Origin: Kutzneria viridogrisea
Lineage (GTDB): Bacteria > Actinomycetota > Actinomycetes > Mycobacteriales > Pseudonocardiaceae
Length of the DNA stretch: 64,000 bases
NCBI GenBank assembly: GCA_014138725.1
Contig: JACJID010000003.1
Span: forward strand, 1,178,001-1,242,000
Direction: 5' to 3'
The notes below the pieces were generated by a model. It had not been told where the DNA came from, made no database searches, and was given only the letters and a program-made list of their open reading frames with translations. The position numbers and the translations under genes were made by a program. This document shows positions 52,867-63,466 of this stretch, piece by piece (the stretch's first letter is position 1; each line of letters opens with the position of its first letter).

Positions 52867-53805
52867 TCACACCGCCCGCGCGGCGAGCACCGGCCGCCGG
52901 GGCCGCATCGCCAGCCTCGGGTCCACCGCGACCACCGTGAAGGCGTTCCTGGTGACCTTGACCCGGCCGAACAGGCTGTCCACCCCGCAGACGTGCACGG
53001 TGTCCACGCCCTGCTCCCGCAGCGAGGCGACGACCTCCGGCCAGCACAGTGCCCGGGTGAACCCGTCCAGCAGCAGCGTGCGCATGCCCTCGGCGCCGCG
53101 GATGACCGTGCCGTCCTGGTCGGCGATCACCGGTAGCTCCGGGTCGGCGAACTCCAGGCCGGTGAACAGGTCCCGCTCCACCTCGGCCCGCAGCGGGGCG
53201 AAGGCGGCGCAGTGCATCGGGGGCCGCATGGTGTACAGCGACAGTCCACCGGCCGAGCGCAGCCGCTGCTGCAACCAGTCCACACTGGACTCAGGCAGGC
53301 TCAACATGTAGAAGTCCTCGTCCACGTAACAGGACACGTCGTTCCACTCCCCGCGCGCGTCCAGCTCGGCCCGCACCTCGTCCAGCAGTTCCCTCGGCGT
53401 GCGGACGAACGAGTGCGTGACCAGGTCGGTCAGCTCGCGGGAGAAGAAGTCCTCCATGTGACGGGCCAGGCGCGCGGTCAGCAGTACGGTGTCGGCAAAG
53501 GACAGCGCGCCGGAGTAGGCCACCGCGGACTTCGCGCCGAAGCTGGCCCCGGTGCAGTACTGTGGGCGCAGGCCGAGCGCGTCCTGTGCCCAGTGGGCCA
53601 GCGCGACCGAGTTGACCAGGAACGCGACCTGGGCGTATTCGGAGTAGTCGCCCTCGGTCTCGCGGAAGCGGTCCACCAGCGAGTAGCCCAGTACCTCGTC
53701 GGCCTGCGCGACCAGTCGCCGCGCGACGGCGTTGCCCACCATGAACCGGCCGACCTCGGTGAAGTCGGCGGGCCCCATACCGGGGAAGACCACGGCTCCG
53801 GCCAT
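52867..53805 (-). CDS. vinK-like: Acyltransferase moving the dipeptidyl starter to the PKS (VinK-like)
   Basis: 312 residues related to FabD/malonyl-CoA:ACP transacylases. The nucleophile elbow is GASFG (residues 86-90, Ser88) in place of the usual GHSxG, and His198 (RPPMHCAAF) is the likely catalytic partner. VinK transfers the alanyl-3-aminoisobutyryl group from VinL to the loading ACP of VinP1; the loading ACP at the PKS start here is the expected acceptor. It starts one base after the vinJ-like stop (TGAGATG), so the two are coupled. An ordinary malonyl transferase is less likely because the elbow lacks the His. Confidence 0.9.
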   Translation of the reverse strand: MAGAVVFPGMGPADFTEVGRFMVGNAVARRLVAQADEVLGYSLVDRFRETEGDYSEYAQVAFLVNSVALAHWAQDALGLRPQYCTGASFGAKSAVAYSGALSFADTVLLTARLARHMEDFFSRELTDLVTHSFVRTPRELLDEVRAELDARGEWNDVSCYVDEDFYMLSLPESSVDWLQQRLRSAGGLSLYTMRPPMHCAAFAPLRAEVERDLFTGLEFADPELPVIADQDGTVIRGAEGMRTLLLDGFTRALCWPEVVASLREQGVDTVHVCGVDSLFGRVKVTRNAFTVVAVDPRLAMRPRRPVLAARAV

Positions 53806-53806
53806 C

Positions 53807-54709
53807 TCAGCTCAGCCCCTTCAGGTACTCGACCAGCACGGCGGTGAACTTCTCCGGCTCCTCCAGGTGCGGCACGTGGCTGGACTGCTCGAAGATCTCC
53901 CAGCGCACGTCGCCGATCAGGTCGGCGTAGGGCTGCACGGTGGCCGGGGTCGCCTCGTCGTGGCGGCCGGAGATCAGCAGCGTGGGCACCTCGATCCGTT
54001 CGCACAGGTCGATCACGGAGAAGTCCTTGAGGCTGCCGATGACGTGGAACTCGGTCGGCCCGTTCATGGTGAAGTAGACCGTGGGGTCGTTGTAGATCTC
54101 CATGAACGAGGCCGTGTAGTCCGCGGGCCAGGGCAGGATCCGGCACACGTGCCTGTCGTAGAACACGCGCATCGCCTGGAAGTACTCGTCGCTGTCGGTG
54201 GTCCCGGCCGCCTCGTGACGCAGCAGGGTCTGTTGCACCTGTTCGGGCAACTGCGCCCGCAGTACCGCCATCTCCTCCAGCCACAAGGGCATCGAGGCAG
54301 GCGAGTTCGCGATCACCAGTCCGCGCAGGCCCTTCGGCCGCCGGGCGGCGTGGCTCGCGGCGAGCATGCCGCCCCAGGACTGGCCGAACAGCACGTACTG
54401 CTCGGTGATGCCCAGGCCGCGCAACAGGTTGTCCAGTTCGTCCTGGAACAGCTGCACTGTCCAGAAGTCGGCGCCGCGGTCGGGCAGGTGGCTGGAGCCG
54501 CCGTTGCCCAGCTGGTCGTAGTGCACCACCGGCCAGCCCGCCTCGGCCAGCGCTGTCAGCGCGAGCAGGTAGTCGTGGGTACTGCCCGGTCCGCCGTGCA
54601 GCACGACCACCGGGGGCCGTCCGCAGTCGAGCCGACCGGTGACCCGGTACCAGGTGCGGTGCTCACCGAACCGCAGCGTTCCCTTGGCGCTCGGGGCCAA
54701 TGCCGCCAT
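53807..54709 (-). CDS. vinJ-like: Prolyl-iminopeptidase-like amidohydrolase removing the terminal amino acid cap (VinJ-like)
   Basis: 300 residues, the usual length of the S33 prolyl iminopeptidase family. Alpha/beta-hydrolase triad: Ser111 in LFGQSWGGML, Asp251 in ISGRHDEATP, His278 in EQSSHVPHLEEPE; oxyanion-hole HGGPG at 39-43. VinJ cuts the N-terminal alanyl group from the finished chain so that the freed amine can attack the thioester and form the macrolactam. Start chosen at ATG 54709 (GAGG eight bases upstream); the open frame extends 69 bases upstream into the promoter region. Confidence 0.91.
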   Translation of the reverse strand: MAALAPSAKGTLRFGEHRTWYRVTGRLDCGRPPVVVLHGGPGSTHDYLLALTALAEAGWPVVHYDQLGNGGSSHLPDRGADFWTVQLFQDELDNLLRGLGITEQYVLFGQSWGGMLAASHAARRPKGLRGLVIANSPASMPLWLEEMAVLRAQLPEQVQQTLLRHEAAGTTDSDEYFQAMRVFYDRHVCRILPWPADYTASFMEIYNDPTVYFTMNGPTEFHVIGSLKDFSVIDLCERIEVPTLLISGRHDEATPATVQPYADLIGDVRWEIFEQSSHVPHLEEPEKFTAVLVEYLKGLS

Positions 54710-54810
54710 GTCCACCACCTCACCAGCGATGTACGTTGTCGCAAAACGACTGTTCCCCAGGTGCGGGGTCTCCAGCACCGGCCAAGCTACCGGCCGTGCG
54801 CGGCCCGCGG

Positions 54811-54829
54811 ACCCCTAGCGCTCCCCCTA
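54811..54829 (-). promoter_or_regulatory. TAGGGG direct repeat upstream of the vinJ-like gene
   Basis: On the minus strand TAGGGGG-N5-TAGGGGT, direct repeat with a 12-base period, about 102 bases before the vinJ-like start. Same core as the site before the vinN-like gene. Confidence 0.45.
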
Positions 54830-54905
54830 AAGCCCCCCTGTGGCCAGGTCTTTCACGTGGTCGGGGTGGTTCGTATCCAGACGGTGGGACCCGTTGCCCG
54901 GTGAT

Positions 54906-54922
54906 AGGGGTGCGGCAGGGGT
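54906..54922 (+). promoter_or_regulatory. AGGGGT direct repeat upstream of the P450 gene
   Basis: On the plus strand TAGGGGT-N4-CAGGGGT (first T at 54905), period 11, about 70 bases before the P450 start. Third member of the set of G-rich direct repeats in the macrolactam region. Confidence 0.45.
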
Positions 54923-54991
54923 GGGGTCCGGCAGTAGCCTCCGAATCAGAACCATTGCCAGCACAGGGAAACCTGGGGACAGGACTCCGCC

Positions 54992-56194
54992 ATGACCAAT
55001 GCCGAGGCACCGGCCTTCCCGATGCGCAGGGCCTGCCCGTACAGCGAGCCCGCCGAGTACGCCAAGCTCCGCACCGACCAGCCGGTCTCCCAGGTCACCC
55101 TCGCCACCGGGCGCAGGGCCTGGATCGTCGCCAGGTACGAAGACGTGCGCAAGCTGTTGCTGGACCCCAGGGTCAGCTCCGACCAGGCCAAACCGGGCTT
55201 CCCGCACCACGTGCACATCCCCGAGGAGATGCTCGCCCACCTGTCGATCCCGTTGGCGGGCATGGACGCCCCGGTGCACACGGCGCAGCGCAGGATGGTG
55301 CTGCCCGAGTTCACCGTGGCCAGGATGCGGGCGCTGCGCCCGCGCATCCAGGAACTGGTCGACGAGTTGGTCGACGCGATGCTGGCGGGCGAGCGCCCGG
55401 TGGACCTGGTGCGCGCGCTGGCCACTCCGGTGCCCTCACAGGTGATCTGCGAGATGCTCGGTGTGCCCTACGCGGACCGGCACATCTTCGAGACGGTCAC
55501 CGAGCTGATCCTCGACCACAACACGGCCCCGCAGGACCGCGCCGCGGCCGACGGCCAACTGGTCGCACACCTGGACAAACTGGTCACCGCGGCCGAGGCC
55601 GACCCGGGCGACAACCTGCTGGGACGGATGATCGTCAAGAACCGGGAGACCCCGGTCTTCGACCACGCGGGCATGGTGGGCCTGATCAGGATCCTGCTGA
55701 TCGCCGGGCACGAGACCACCGCGAACATGGTGTCGCTGAGTGTGTTCGCCCTGCTGGACCGGCCGGAACTGCTCGCCCAGCTGCGCGAGGACCCCGACCT
55801 GACCCCGAAGGCCGTCGAGGAGCTGATGCGCTTCTTCAGCATCTCCGACCACGTGACCTGCCGGGTGGCCACCGAGGACCTGGAGATCGACGGGGTGTTG
55901 ATCCGCGCGGGCGAGGGCGTGATCGCGCTCAACGGCTCGGCCAACCACGACGAGTCGGTGTTCACCGATCCCGACGAGGTGGACTTCCATCGCGAGGCCC
56001 GCCACCACGTGGCCTTCGGCTACGGCATCCACCAGTGCATCGGGCAGAACCTCGCCCGGCTGGAGTTGGAGATCGTGCTGAACACGCTGATCGCCCGGCT
56101 GCCCGGCCTGCGGTTCGCGGTACCGCCGGAGGAGCTGTCCTTCAAGTACGACGGGGTGATCTACGGCATGCACAGCCTGCCGGTCACCTGGTGA
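54992..56194 (+). CDS. Cytochrome P450 monooxygenase (macrolactam tailoring)
   Basis: 400 residues, soluble bacterial class I P450. I-helix AGHETT (238-243) with the oxygen-activating acid/alcohol pair, ExxR at Glu277-Arg280 (EELMR), and heme loop FGYGIHQCIGQNLAR with Cys349 as thiolate ligand. N-terminal CPYSEPAEYAKLR is as in CYP105/CYP107-type enzymes. No ferredoxin gene is adjacent. Divergent from the vinJ-like gene and followed by the glycosyltransferase, so it probably hydroxylates or epoxidises the polyene macrolactam. The position of oxidation cannot be predicted. Confidence 0.93.
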   Translation: MTNAEAPAFPMRRACPYSEPAEYAKLRTDQPVSQVTLATGRRAWIVARYEDVRKLLLDPRVSSDQAKPGFPHHVHIPEEMLAHLSIPLAGMDAPVHTAQRRMVLPEFTVARMRALRPRIQELVDELVDAMLAGERPVDLVRALATPVPSQVICEMLGVPYADRHIFETVTELILDHNTAPQDRAAADGQLVAHLDKLVTAAEADPGDNLLGRMIVKNRETPVFDHAGMVGLIRILLIAGHETTANMVSLSVFALLDRPELLAQLREDPDLTPKAVEELMRFFSISDHVTCRVATEDLEIDGVLIRAGEGVIALNGSANHDESVFTDPDEVDFHREARHHVAFGYGIHQCIGQNLARLELEIVLNTLIARLPGLRFAVPPEELSFKYDGVIYGMHSLPVTW

Positions 56195-56271
56195 CGCGTC
56201 GGTTCCCACATGGCTAGTGGCGCGTCGCGCGTCGTTGACCTGGTATCCGGTCCGGGCCGAGGCTGCGGTGC

Positions 56272-56320
56272 CATGAAAGTGCCGTTCAGGACATCCAGTG
56301 TCCTGAACGGCACTTTCATG
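56272..56320. repeat. Perfect 22-bp inverted repeat between P450 and glycosyltransferase
   Basis: Arms at 56272-56293 and 56299-56320 are exact complements (outer CATGAAAGTGCC, inner TTCAGGACA), with a five-base spacer TCCAG. It lies in the 299-base gap between two same-strand genes. It can act as a terminator of the P450 transcript, but the long perfect arms with a lower-GC outer part also fit a dispersed palindromic repeat. Confidence 0.75.
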
Positions 56321-56493
56321 ACACGGCCCGCGTCGGCGGGCGCGGCTGGGTGGCCGCCGGCGAGACACGGTCAAGGTTCCGAGGCGAGCCACTGGCGCGG
56401 TGCCCAAGCCCCTCGTCGGGCGCCGGACACCGCGCTAGGCTGCACGGCGTGAGCTTTCCTCACACCGTGCAGCCGGAGCAGTGTGGAGAACCG

Positions 56494-57597
56494 ATGCGAG
56501 TGCTGATCGTGTGCTTGTCCGCGCACGGCCACCTGTTCCCGATGATCTCCACCGGCTGGGCGCTGCGCGCGGCCGGGCACGAGGTGCTGATCGCCACCTG
56601 CGGCGGGCTCACCCCGGTGGAGCGGACCGGGCTGCCCAGTGTGGACCTGGCGCCCGGGTTCAGCATGGCGATCCCCGAGGGCATGGACGTGCGGCGATCG
56701 GCGGCGCCGCCGATCGCCGAGCAGGAGTGGGCGGGCTTCTTCGCCTTCACCGCCGAGGTAATGGCCGAGGGCCTGGCCGCACTGGTGGGGTCCTGGCCGC
56801 CGGATGTGCTGCTGCACGAGGAAACCCTGTTGATCGGCTCGGCGGTCGCGATCGGCGCGGGCGTGCCTTCCGTGGCGCACGGGCTCGGGCTCGCGCACGG
56901 ACTGGCCGAAGTGGACACCCTGTTCGAGCCGCAACTGCCGCTGTTCAGTCGGTTCGGGGTGCACGGCCTGCCCGAGCCCACCGCCGTGATTGACCTGAGC
57001 CCGCCGAGCATGGGCTCCGTCCCCGGCGGCTGGCCCATGCGGTACGTGCCGTACAACGGGCCGGGCATGTTGCCGGAGTGGTTGCTGGACAACGGGGATC
57101 GCCCACGGGTGGCCGTCACACTCGGCACCTTCAACCCCTACCTGACCGGGGTGGGCCCGGCCGCGCGGGTGGTCGAGCTCGCCGCAGAGCTGGACGCCGA
57201 GTTCGTGCTGGCACTGGGTTCGGTGGACACCTCGTCCCTGGGCCCGTTGCCGCCCAACGTGCGGATCAGCGGCTGGGTGCCGTTGCACGCGTTGCTGGCC
57301 ACCTGCTCCGCGGTGATCCACCACGGCGGCACCGGCACCACCATGACCGCGCTGGACGCGGGCCTGCCGCAGCTGATCATGCCCGCGGACGCCGATCAAC
57401 CGCTCAACGCCGAAGCGGGGTTCCGGCGCGGGCTGGCCCTGGTCTCCCGTTGCGAGCAGCTCGACACCAAACAGGTCGGTGACCTGTTGCGGGACCCCGA
57501 CCTGCGGCGGGCCGCGGCCGAGGTCCGCGCCGAGATGCACGCCATGCCCGCGCCCGGCGAGGTGGCCCAGCGGATTCTCGGGCTGGCGCGGGGCTGA
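56494..57597 (+). CDS. Family 1 glycosyltransferase (macrolactam glycosylation)
   Basis: 367 residues from ATG 56494 (GGAG five bases upstream); a GTG at 56450 is possible. GT-B fold of the GT1/UDP-glucuronosyl type: N-terminal acceptor domain MRVLIVCLSAHGHLFPMISTGWALRAAGHEV and C-terminal nucleotide-sugar site CSAVIHHGGTGTTMTALDAGLPQLIMPADADQPLNA. Similar enzymes attach amino or deoxy sugars to macrolides and macrolactams (VinC in vicenistatin). No dTDP-deoxysugar genes are present in the window, so they must lie to the right or elsewhere, or a common sugar is used. Its TGA abuts the stop of the convergent PKS gene. Confidence 0.92.
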   Translation: MRVLIVCLSAHGHLFPMISTGWALRAAGHEVLIATCGGLTPVERTGLPSVDLAPGFSMAIPEGMDVRRSAAPPIAEQEWAGFFAFTAEVMAEGLAALVGSWPPDVLLHEETLLIGSAVAIGAGVPSVAHGLGLAHGLAEVDTLFEPQLPLFSRFGVHGLPEPTAVIDLSPPSMGSVPGGWPMRYVPYNGPGMLPEWLLDNGDRPRVAVTLGTFNPYLTGVGPAARVVELAAELDAEFVLALGSVDTSSLGPLPPNVRISGWVPLHALLATCSAVIHHGGTGTTMTALDAGLPQLIMPADADQPLNAEAGFRRGLALVSRCEQLDTKQVGDLLRDPDLRRAAAEVRAEMHAMPAPGEVAQRILGLARG

Positions 57598-60500
57598 TCA
57601 CCGGCCCCGCAGCCACTGGTCGATCGCCTGCGCGGTGCTGGCTGCCTCGGACTCCACGATGCTGAAGTGGTCGCCGGCCACCTCGACCAGGTGGTGCGGG
57701 GCAGCCCAGCCCGCGCGCCAGTCCTCGCTGTCCGGGTTGCCGGTGATGGACCGCTCGGGGCGCACGAACAGCACCGGGGCCTTGGTCGGCCCTGGCTGGT
57801 AGCCGTTGAACAGGTCGATGTAGCGGGCCATCGCGGACAACCGGGCGCTGTCGAAGTGGCCCAACGAGTCCTCACGGTCGAACAGGCCCGCGAGCATCTG
57901 GCCGAAGACCCCGGTGCTGGTGTCCATGGTGGGCAGGTAGGTGTCCAGCAACACGACCCCGGCCAGCGGCACGCCCTCGCCCTCCAGGTAGAGCGCGGTG
58001 GCGTGGGCGAGCCAGCCGCCCGAGGAGTACCCGAGCAGCGCGAGCGGCCGGTCCCCCGCCTCTGCGCGGATACTCTCGCCGAGCACCTGCGCGACCGCCG
58101 CGTACGTGGACGGCAGGCTCTCCCCCGAGGCGAAACCCGGTGTGGGCAAGGCGAACATGTCGCGCACGCCGCGGAAGTGCGCGGCCAGCCGGGCGTGCTG
58201 GTGAACCCCGCCGGTGGCCATCGGCGTGCAGAGGCAGGCCAGCACCGGGCCGTCCGGCCCCGTGCACAGCCCGACCGGTTCGGGCAGCCGGTCCAGCCCC
58301 GCGCTGGAGTCGAACTCGGGGCGCAGCCCGGCGGCGGCGCTGAGCAGCGCGAACCCGGGCTTGAGCCGGTCGGCCAGCACCGCGTCGCGGAACAACGTGG
58401 TCAGCGAGTCGGCTGCAACCGGGGCCCGTTCGACGGTGTCGGCCAGTTCGGCGCGCAGCACGCGGGCCAGTTCGGCGGGGCCGCGGCTGTCGAACACGAC
58501 TGTCGCGGGCAGCCGCAGGCCGGTGCTCGCGTTCAGTTCGTTGCGCAGCTCCGCGGAGGTCAGCGAGTCGACACCGGCCTCCAGGAAGCCCTGCTCCGGG
58601 TCCACCTGCTCGGGGCCGCTGTGCCCGAGAACCCTTGACTGGATGGCGCGGATCAAGTCGAGCAACACCTGCTCCTGTTCACCCTCGGACAGTTCGGACA
58701 GCCTGGCCCGCAAGGACTGTGCGTCGGCCTTGCTCGCACCGGAGGCGCTGCGCCGTGCCGGGGTGAGCAGCGAGCTGAAGATCGGTGGGAGGGCGTCGGC
58801 GGGGGCACGCAGGTCCAGTTTGATCGGTACCACCGCCGGTGCGCCGAGTGCGACCGCGGCGTCGAACAGCTCAAGCCCTTCCTCGGTGGACAAGGGGTGC
58901 ACGCCGCTGCGGGACATCCTGGTGCGGTCCGCCTCGCTGAGGCCACCGGTCATGCCGCTGCTCTCGGCCCACAGGCCCCAGGCCAACGAGGTAGCGGGCA
59001 AACCCTGCGCATGCCGGTACTGGGCCAGCGCATCCAGGTACGCGTTGGCAGCGGCGTAGTTGGCTTGTCCTGGCGTACCAAAGGTTCCGGCGGCCGAGGA
59101 GAACAGTACGAAGTGGGTCAGGTCCCCGGCGAACTCGTGCAGATTCCAGGCCGCGTCCACCTTGGGCCGCAAGACGGTGTCCAGGCGTTCGGGCGTCAAC
59201 GAGCCGATCACCCCGTCGTCCAGGACACCCGCGGTGTGCACGACGGCACCGACTGAATTTTCAGTCAGTAGGGCCCGAACGGCCTCACGGTCGGCAACGT
59301 CGCAGGCCAGGACCGGACGGCCCTCGACGGTTCCTCCGCCCCGGCTGACCAACAGCAGGTTCCGCACGCCGGAGTCGAGCAGGTGCTTGGTGACGAGCCT
59401 GCCCAGGGTCCCCGTGGCGCCGGTGACCAGCACGGTGCCGTCCGGGTCCCAGGCGGGCACCTCACCGGTGGCCCGCACGCGAACGAGCCGGGCGGCGAGC
59501 GCCTTGCCCTGGCGCAGCAGCAGTTGCGGCTCACCTGACGCCACAGCTCCCGGCAGTGCGGCAGCGGACTCGTCCCCGGCATCCAGGTCCACCAGGACGA
59601 TCCGGTCGGGGTGCTCCGACTGCGCCGAGCGGACAAGCCCCCACACCGCGGCACCGGCCAGGTCCACGGTGTCCGCGCCACGCGTGACGACCACGAGCTT
59701 CGCCGACTCGAACCGCTCCTCGACGAGCCATGCCTGCAACACCGCGAGCACTCGGTTCGTCGCCGTGCGAACCGTGTCGCCCGCACATGGCAGCACCACG
59801 TAGTCGTGTTCTCCCAAGGAGTCCAGGTCAGCACAGCTGTCGACCCGGACAGCGGCCGACTCCAGCGCGACGCCCACCTTGAGTTCGTCGGTGCCGAGCA
59901 CGGCCCAGCGCGCGGCCGGATCGGCCGCAGGCGCGGCGATGGGCGTCCACTCCACGTGGAACAGCGAGTCCGGGCCGCTGGCACGGGTCGCGGCGAGCTG
60001 ATCGGCGGAGATCTCCCGCAGCGCCAGCGATCCGACCGTGGCCACCGGCGCTCCCATCCCGTCGGCGATCACCAGCCGAGCCGTGCCAGCGCTGGTCGGC
60101 GTCACCTGCACGCGCAGGTTGGACGCACCGGTCGCGTGCAGTTCGACCTCGCTCCAGGCGAACGGCAGCGCGATCCGGTCGCTGGCCGCATTGCTGAGCG
60201 TCACGGTGTGCAGGGCCGCGTCGAGCAGGGCCGGGTGCACGCCGAACGCGTCCACCTCGGCGTCCTCGGGCAGGCTCACCTCGGCGAACACCTCGTCTCC
60301 GCGTCGCCACGCGGCGCGCAGCCCACGGAACAGCGGACCGTAGACCAGTCCAACGCTGGCCATGTCCTCGTACAACTCGCCGGTGTCGATCGACTCCGCA
60401 CCGGAGGGTGGCCAGTCGGTCAGGCCTGGCGCCTGTCCGCCGGTCCCCACACCGAGCACACCGTTGGCGTGTCTGGTCCACTGCCCGTCGCCGAGTCGCG

Positions 60501-63459
60501 AGTGGACGGTCACGCTCCGCTCGGCCGAATCGCCCGCCGGGCCGACCGCGACCTGGAGCTGGACCGCCCCGCTGTCGGGCACCGCCAGCGGGGCCTCGAT
60601 CGTCAGCTCGGCGAGCAGGCCGCAGCCGACCTCGTCACCGGCCCGGATCGCCAACTCGACAAAGCCGGTGCCGGGGAACAGCACCGTGCCGCCCACGGCG
60701 TGGTCGGACAGCCATGGGTGGGTGCTGGTCGACACCTTGCCGGTGAGCAGCAGGCCACCCGTGTCGGCCACTGCCACGGCCGCACCGAGCACCGGGTGCC
60801 CCAGTTCGGCCGCATCGGGTTCGTCGGCCCGGAGCCAGTAGCTCGCCCGCTGGAACGGGTACGTGGGCAGGTCCGTCCGGCGCCCGCCCGCGAACAGGGT
60901 CGGCCAGTCGACCTCGCCGCCAGCGGCGTGGACCTGTCCGAGCGCGGTGATCACTGCTTGGGCCTCACCACGGTTCTTGCGCAGCGCGGACACGAACGTG
61001 CCCTCCGCGCACTGCTGGGCCATGCCGGTGAGCACACCGTCCGGCCCCAACTCCAGGAACGTCGTGACACCAAGGTCTTGCAGGCGGCGCACGCCGTCGC
61101 AGAACCGGACCGCCTCGCGAACGTGCCGCACCCAGTACTCGGGAGCGCACAGCTGGTCACCGGCCACCGAACCGGTCAGGGTCGACACGATCGGAATCCT
61201 CGGCGAGCGCAAGTCCAGTGTGGACACGATCTTGCCGAACTCGGCCAGCATCGGCTCCATCAACGGGGAGTGGAACGCGTGCGAGACGACCAGCCTGCGC
61301 GACTTGCGCTCCGCGAACCGCTCCACCACAGCACCGACCGCGTCCTCGTCACCGGACAGCACAACGGAGTCCGGCGCGTTGATCGCCGCGATACCGACTC
61401 GCGCGGTCAGGTGCGGGAGGACCTCGTCCTCGGTGGCCTGGATGGCGACCATGGCACCACCGGGCGGCAACTCCTGCATGAGCCGACCGCGTGCGGCCAC
61501 CAGCTTCGCCGCGTCGGCCAGCGACAGGACACCGGCCACGTGCGCGGCCGAGACCTCACCGATCGAGTGCCCAGCCAGGTAGTCCGGCGCGAGGCCCCAG
61601 GACTCGACGAGCCGGAACAGTGCCACCTCGATCGCGAACAACGCGGCCTGGGTGTACCGGGTCTGGTCCAGCAGCTCCGAACCGTCGAAGATCACCTCGC
61701 GCAACGGCAGGTCGAACTCGGCGCACACCTCGTCAAAGGCCTTGGCGAAGGCGGGAAAGGACTCGTACAGCTCGCGACCCATCCCGGCGCGCTGAGCGCC
61801 CTGGCCGGTGAACAACACCGCCAGCTTGCCACCGGTGCGGGCCACACCGCGCACGAGGTTGGCGGACTTGCCCCCGTCCGCGAGCACGCGGAGTCCGCTG
61901 AGCAGCTCGGCTCGATCAGCGCCGAGGACCACAGCGCGGTGCTGGAAGGCCGATCGCGTGGCCACCAGCGAGTAGCCGACGTCCAGCAGGTCCACCTCGG
62001 GGTCTCCGTCCACTTGGGACGCGAGGTGGGCGGCTCGCTCGTACAGCGCGGACTCGTTCTTGGCCGACAGCACCCACGGAGTCACCGGGAGTTGGTCACC
62101 GGCTGGCAGTTCCGTGGCAGTAGGGGCTTGTTCGACGATCACGTGCGCGTTGGTGCCGCTGATGCCGAACGAGGACACGCCCGCGCGTCGTGGGTGATCG
62201 GTGGCGGGCCACGGGACCTGCTCAGTGAGCAACCGCACGCTGCCCGCGGTCCAGTCCACGTTCGGCGAGGGCTTGTCCACGTGCAGGGTCTTCGGCACCA
62301 CCCCGTGGCGCATGGCCAGCACCATCTTGATCACTCCGGCGATCCCGGCGGCGGCCTGGGTGTGCCCGATGTTGGACTTGATCGACCCCAGCAACAGCGG
62401 CTCGGCGCGATCCTGGCCGTACGTGGCCAACAGCGCCTGCGCCTCAATCGGATCACCCAACGTGGTACCGGTTCCGTGCGCCTCGACCACGTCGACCTGG
62501 TCGGCGGACACCCTGGCGTTGGCCAGCGCCTGGCGGATCACCCGCTGCTGGGAAGGACCGTTCGGGGCCGTGATGCCGTTGGAGGCCCCGTCCTGGTTGA
62601 TCGCCGACCCGCGCAGCAGTCCCAGCACCCGGTGGCCGTTCTCGCGGGCGTCGGACAAGCGCTCCAGCACCACCATGCCCACGCCCTCGGCGAAGCCGGT
62701 GCCGTCGGCGGTGTCCGCGAACGCCTTGCAGCGACCGTCCGGGGACAGCCCGCGCTGGCGACTGAACTCGATGAACGTGCCGGGCGTGGCCATCACGGTG
62801 ACACCACCGGCCAGGGCGAGCGGACACTCCTTGTTGCGCAGGGCCTGCATCGCCAGGTGCAGCGCGACCAGCGAGGAGGAGCAGGCCGTGTCCACCGAGA
62901 CGGTCGGGCCCTCCAAGCCGAACACGTAGGCCGCCCGGCCGGACACGAAGCTGCCGAACCCGTAGCTGCCAACGTAGTCGTGGTACATCACCCCGGCGAA
63001 CACCCCGGTCTGACTGCCCCGCAACGCGGCCGGGTCGATGCCCGCGTCCTCCAGTGCGGACCAGGACGCCTCCAGCAGCAGTCGTTGCTGCGGATCCACC
63101 GCGAGCGCCTCGCGCGGGGAGATGCCGAAGAAGGTCGGGTCGAACTCCGCCGCGTCGTAGAGGAATCCGCCGCGGTTGACATAGCTGGTGTCCGGTCGCG
63201 AGGCGGTCGGGTCGTACACGCGGTCCAGGTCCCAGCCGCGGTCGGCGGGGAACTCCCCGATGCCCTCGCCGCCCTCGGTCAGCAGCGTCCACAGCTGCTC
63301 GGGGGTGGTGACGCCGCCGGGGTAGCGGCAGGACATGCCGACGATCGCGATCGGTTCCCTGCTCTCCGCGGCCAGTTTCCGGTTCTGCTCCCGCAGGCGC
63401 TCGGTCTCCTTCAGCGCGGCCCGCAGTGCCAGTACCACCTTGTCCTCGGACGTGGGCAT
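57598..63459 (-). CDS. Type I PKS, terminal module with thioesterase
   Basis: 1953 residues from ATG 63459. N-terminal coiled-coil docking region ([21 protein letters not shown]). KS with Cys193 (DTACSSS) and HGTGT. AT with GHSIGE and HAFH near 725 (malonyl-CoA). DH with [11 protein letters not shown] near 920. KR with GATGTLG near 1340 and LDD. ACP with GVDSL near 1632. Thioesterase with GYSSGG near 1811 and GDHFSIVE for the catalytic His. As the only TE in view it should release the chain as the macrolactam after the VinJ-like enzyme frees the amine. Reduction to a double bond next to the carbonyl is predicted, as no ER is present. The gene starts seven bases after the upstream PKS stop, so the two are co-transcribed and lie at the end of the assembly line. 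Confidence 0.94.
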   Translation of the reverse strand: MPTSEDKVVLALRAALKETERLREQNRKLAAESREPIAIVGMSCRYPGGVTTPEQLWTLLTEGGEGIGEFPADRGWDLDRVYDPTASRPDTSYVNRGGFLYDAAEFDPTFFGISPREALAVDPQQRLLLEASWSALEDAGIDPAALRGSQTGVFAGVMYHDYVGSYGFGSFVSGRAAYVFGLEGPTVSVDTACSSSLVALHLAMQALRNKECPLALAGGVTVMATPGTFIEFSRQRGLSPDGRCKAFADTADGTGFAEGVGMVVLERLSDARENGHRVLGLLRGSAINQDGASNGITAPNGPSQQRVIRQALANARVSADQVDVVEAHGTGTTLGDPIEAQALLATYGQDRAEPLLLGSIKSNIGHTQAAAGIAGVIKMVLAMRHGVVPKTLHVDKPSPNVDWTAGSVRLLTEQVPWPATDHPRRAGVSSFGISGTNAHVIVEQAPTATELPAGDQLPVTPWVLSAKNESALYERAAHLASQVDGDPEVDLLDVGYSLVATRSAFQHRAVVLGADRAELLSGLRVLADGGKSANLVRGVARTGGKLAVLFTGQGAQRAGMGRELYESFPAFAKAFDEVCAEFDLPLREVIFDGSELLDQTRYTQAALFAIEVALFRLVESWGLAPDYLAGHSIGEVSAAHVAGVLSLADAAKLVAARGRLMQELPPGGAMVAIQATEDEVLPHLTARVGIAAINAPDSVVLSGDEDAVGAVVERFAERKSRRLVVSHAFHSPLMEPMLAEFGKIVSTLDLRSPRIPIVSTLTGSVAGDQLCAPEYWVRHVREAVRFCDGVRRLQDLGVTTFLELGPDGVLTGMAQQCAEGTFVSALRKNRGEAQAVITALGQVHAAGGEVDWPTLFAGGRRTDLPTYPFQRASYWLRADEPDAAELGHPVLGAAVAVADTGGLLLTGKVSTSTHPWLSDHAVGGTVLFPGTGFVELAIRAGDEVGCGLLAELTIEAPLAVPDSGAVQLQVAVGPAGDSAERSVTVHSRLGDGQWTRHANGVLGVGTGGQAPGLTDWPPSGAESIDTGELYEDMASVGLVYGPLFRGLRAAWRRGDEVFAEVSLPEDAEVDAFGVHPALLDAALHTVTLSNAASDRIALPFAWSEVELHATGASNLRVQVTPTSAGTARLVIADGMGAPVATVGSLALREISADQLAATRASGPDSLFHVEWTPIAAPAADPAARWAVLGTDELKVGVALESAAVRVDSCADLDSLGEHDYVVLPCAGDTVRTATNRVLAVLQAWLVEERFESAKLVVVTRGADTVDLAGAAVWGLVRSAQSEHPDRIVLVDLDAGDESAAALPGAVASGEPQLLLRQGKALAARLVRVRATGEVPAWDPDGTVLVTGATGTLGRLVTKHLLDSGVRNLLLVSRGGGTVEGRPVLACDVADREAVRALLTENSVGAVVHTAGVLDDGVIGSLTPERLDTVLRPKVDAAWNLHEFAGDLTHFVLFSSAAGTFGTPGQANYAAANAYLDALAQYRHAQGLPATSLAWGLWAESSGMTGGLSEADRTRMSRSGVHPLSTEEGLELFDAAVALGAPAVVPIKLDLRAPADALPPIFSSLLTPARRSASGASKADAQSLRARLSELSEGEQEQVLLDLIRAIQSRVLGHSGPEQVDPEQGFLEAGVDSLTSAELRNELNASTGLRLPATVVFDSRGPAELARVLRAELADTVERAPVAADSLTTLFRDAVLADRLKPGFALLSAAAGLRPEFDSSAGLDRLPEPVGLCTGPDGPVLACLCTPMATGGVHQHARLAAHFRGVRDMFALPTPGFASGESLPSTYAAVAQVLGESIRAEAGDRPLALLGYSSGGWLAHATALYLEGEGVPLAGVVLLDTYLPTMDTSTGVFGQMLAGLFDREDSLGHFDSARLSAMARYIDLFNGYQPGPTKAPVLFVRPERSITGNPDSEDWRAGWAAPHHLVEVAGDHFSIVESEAASTAQAIDQWLRGR

Positions 63460-63466
63460 CGCAGTC

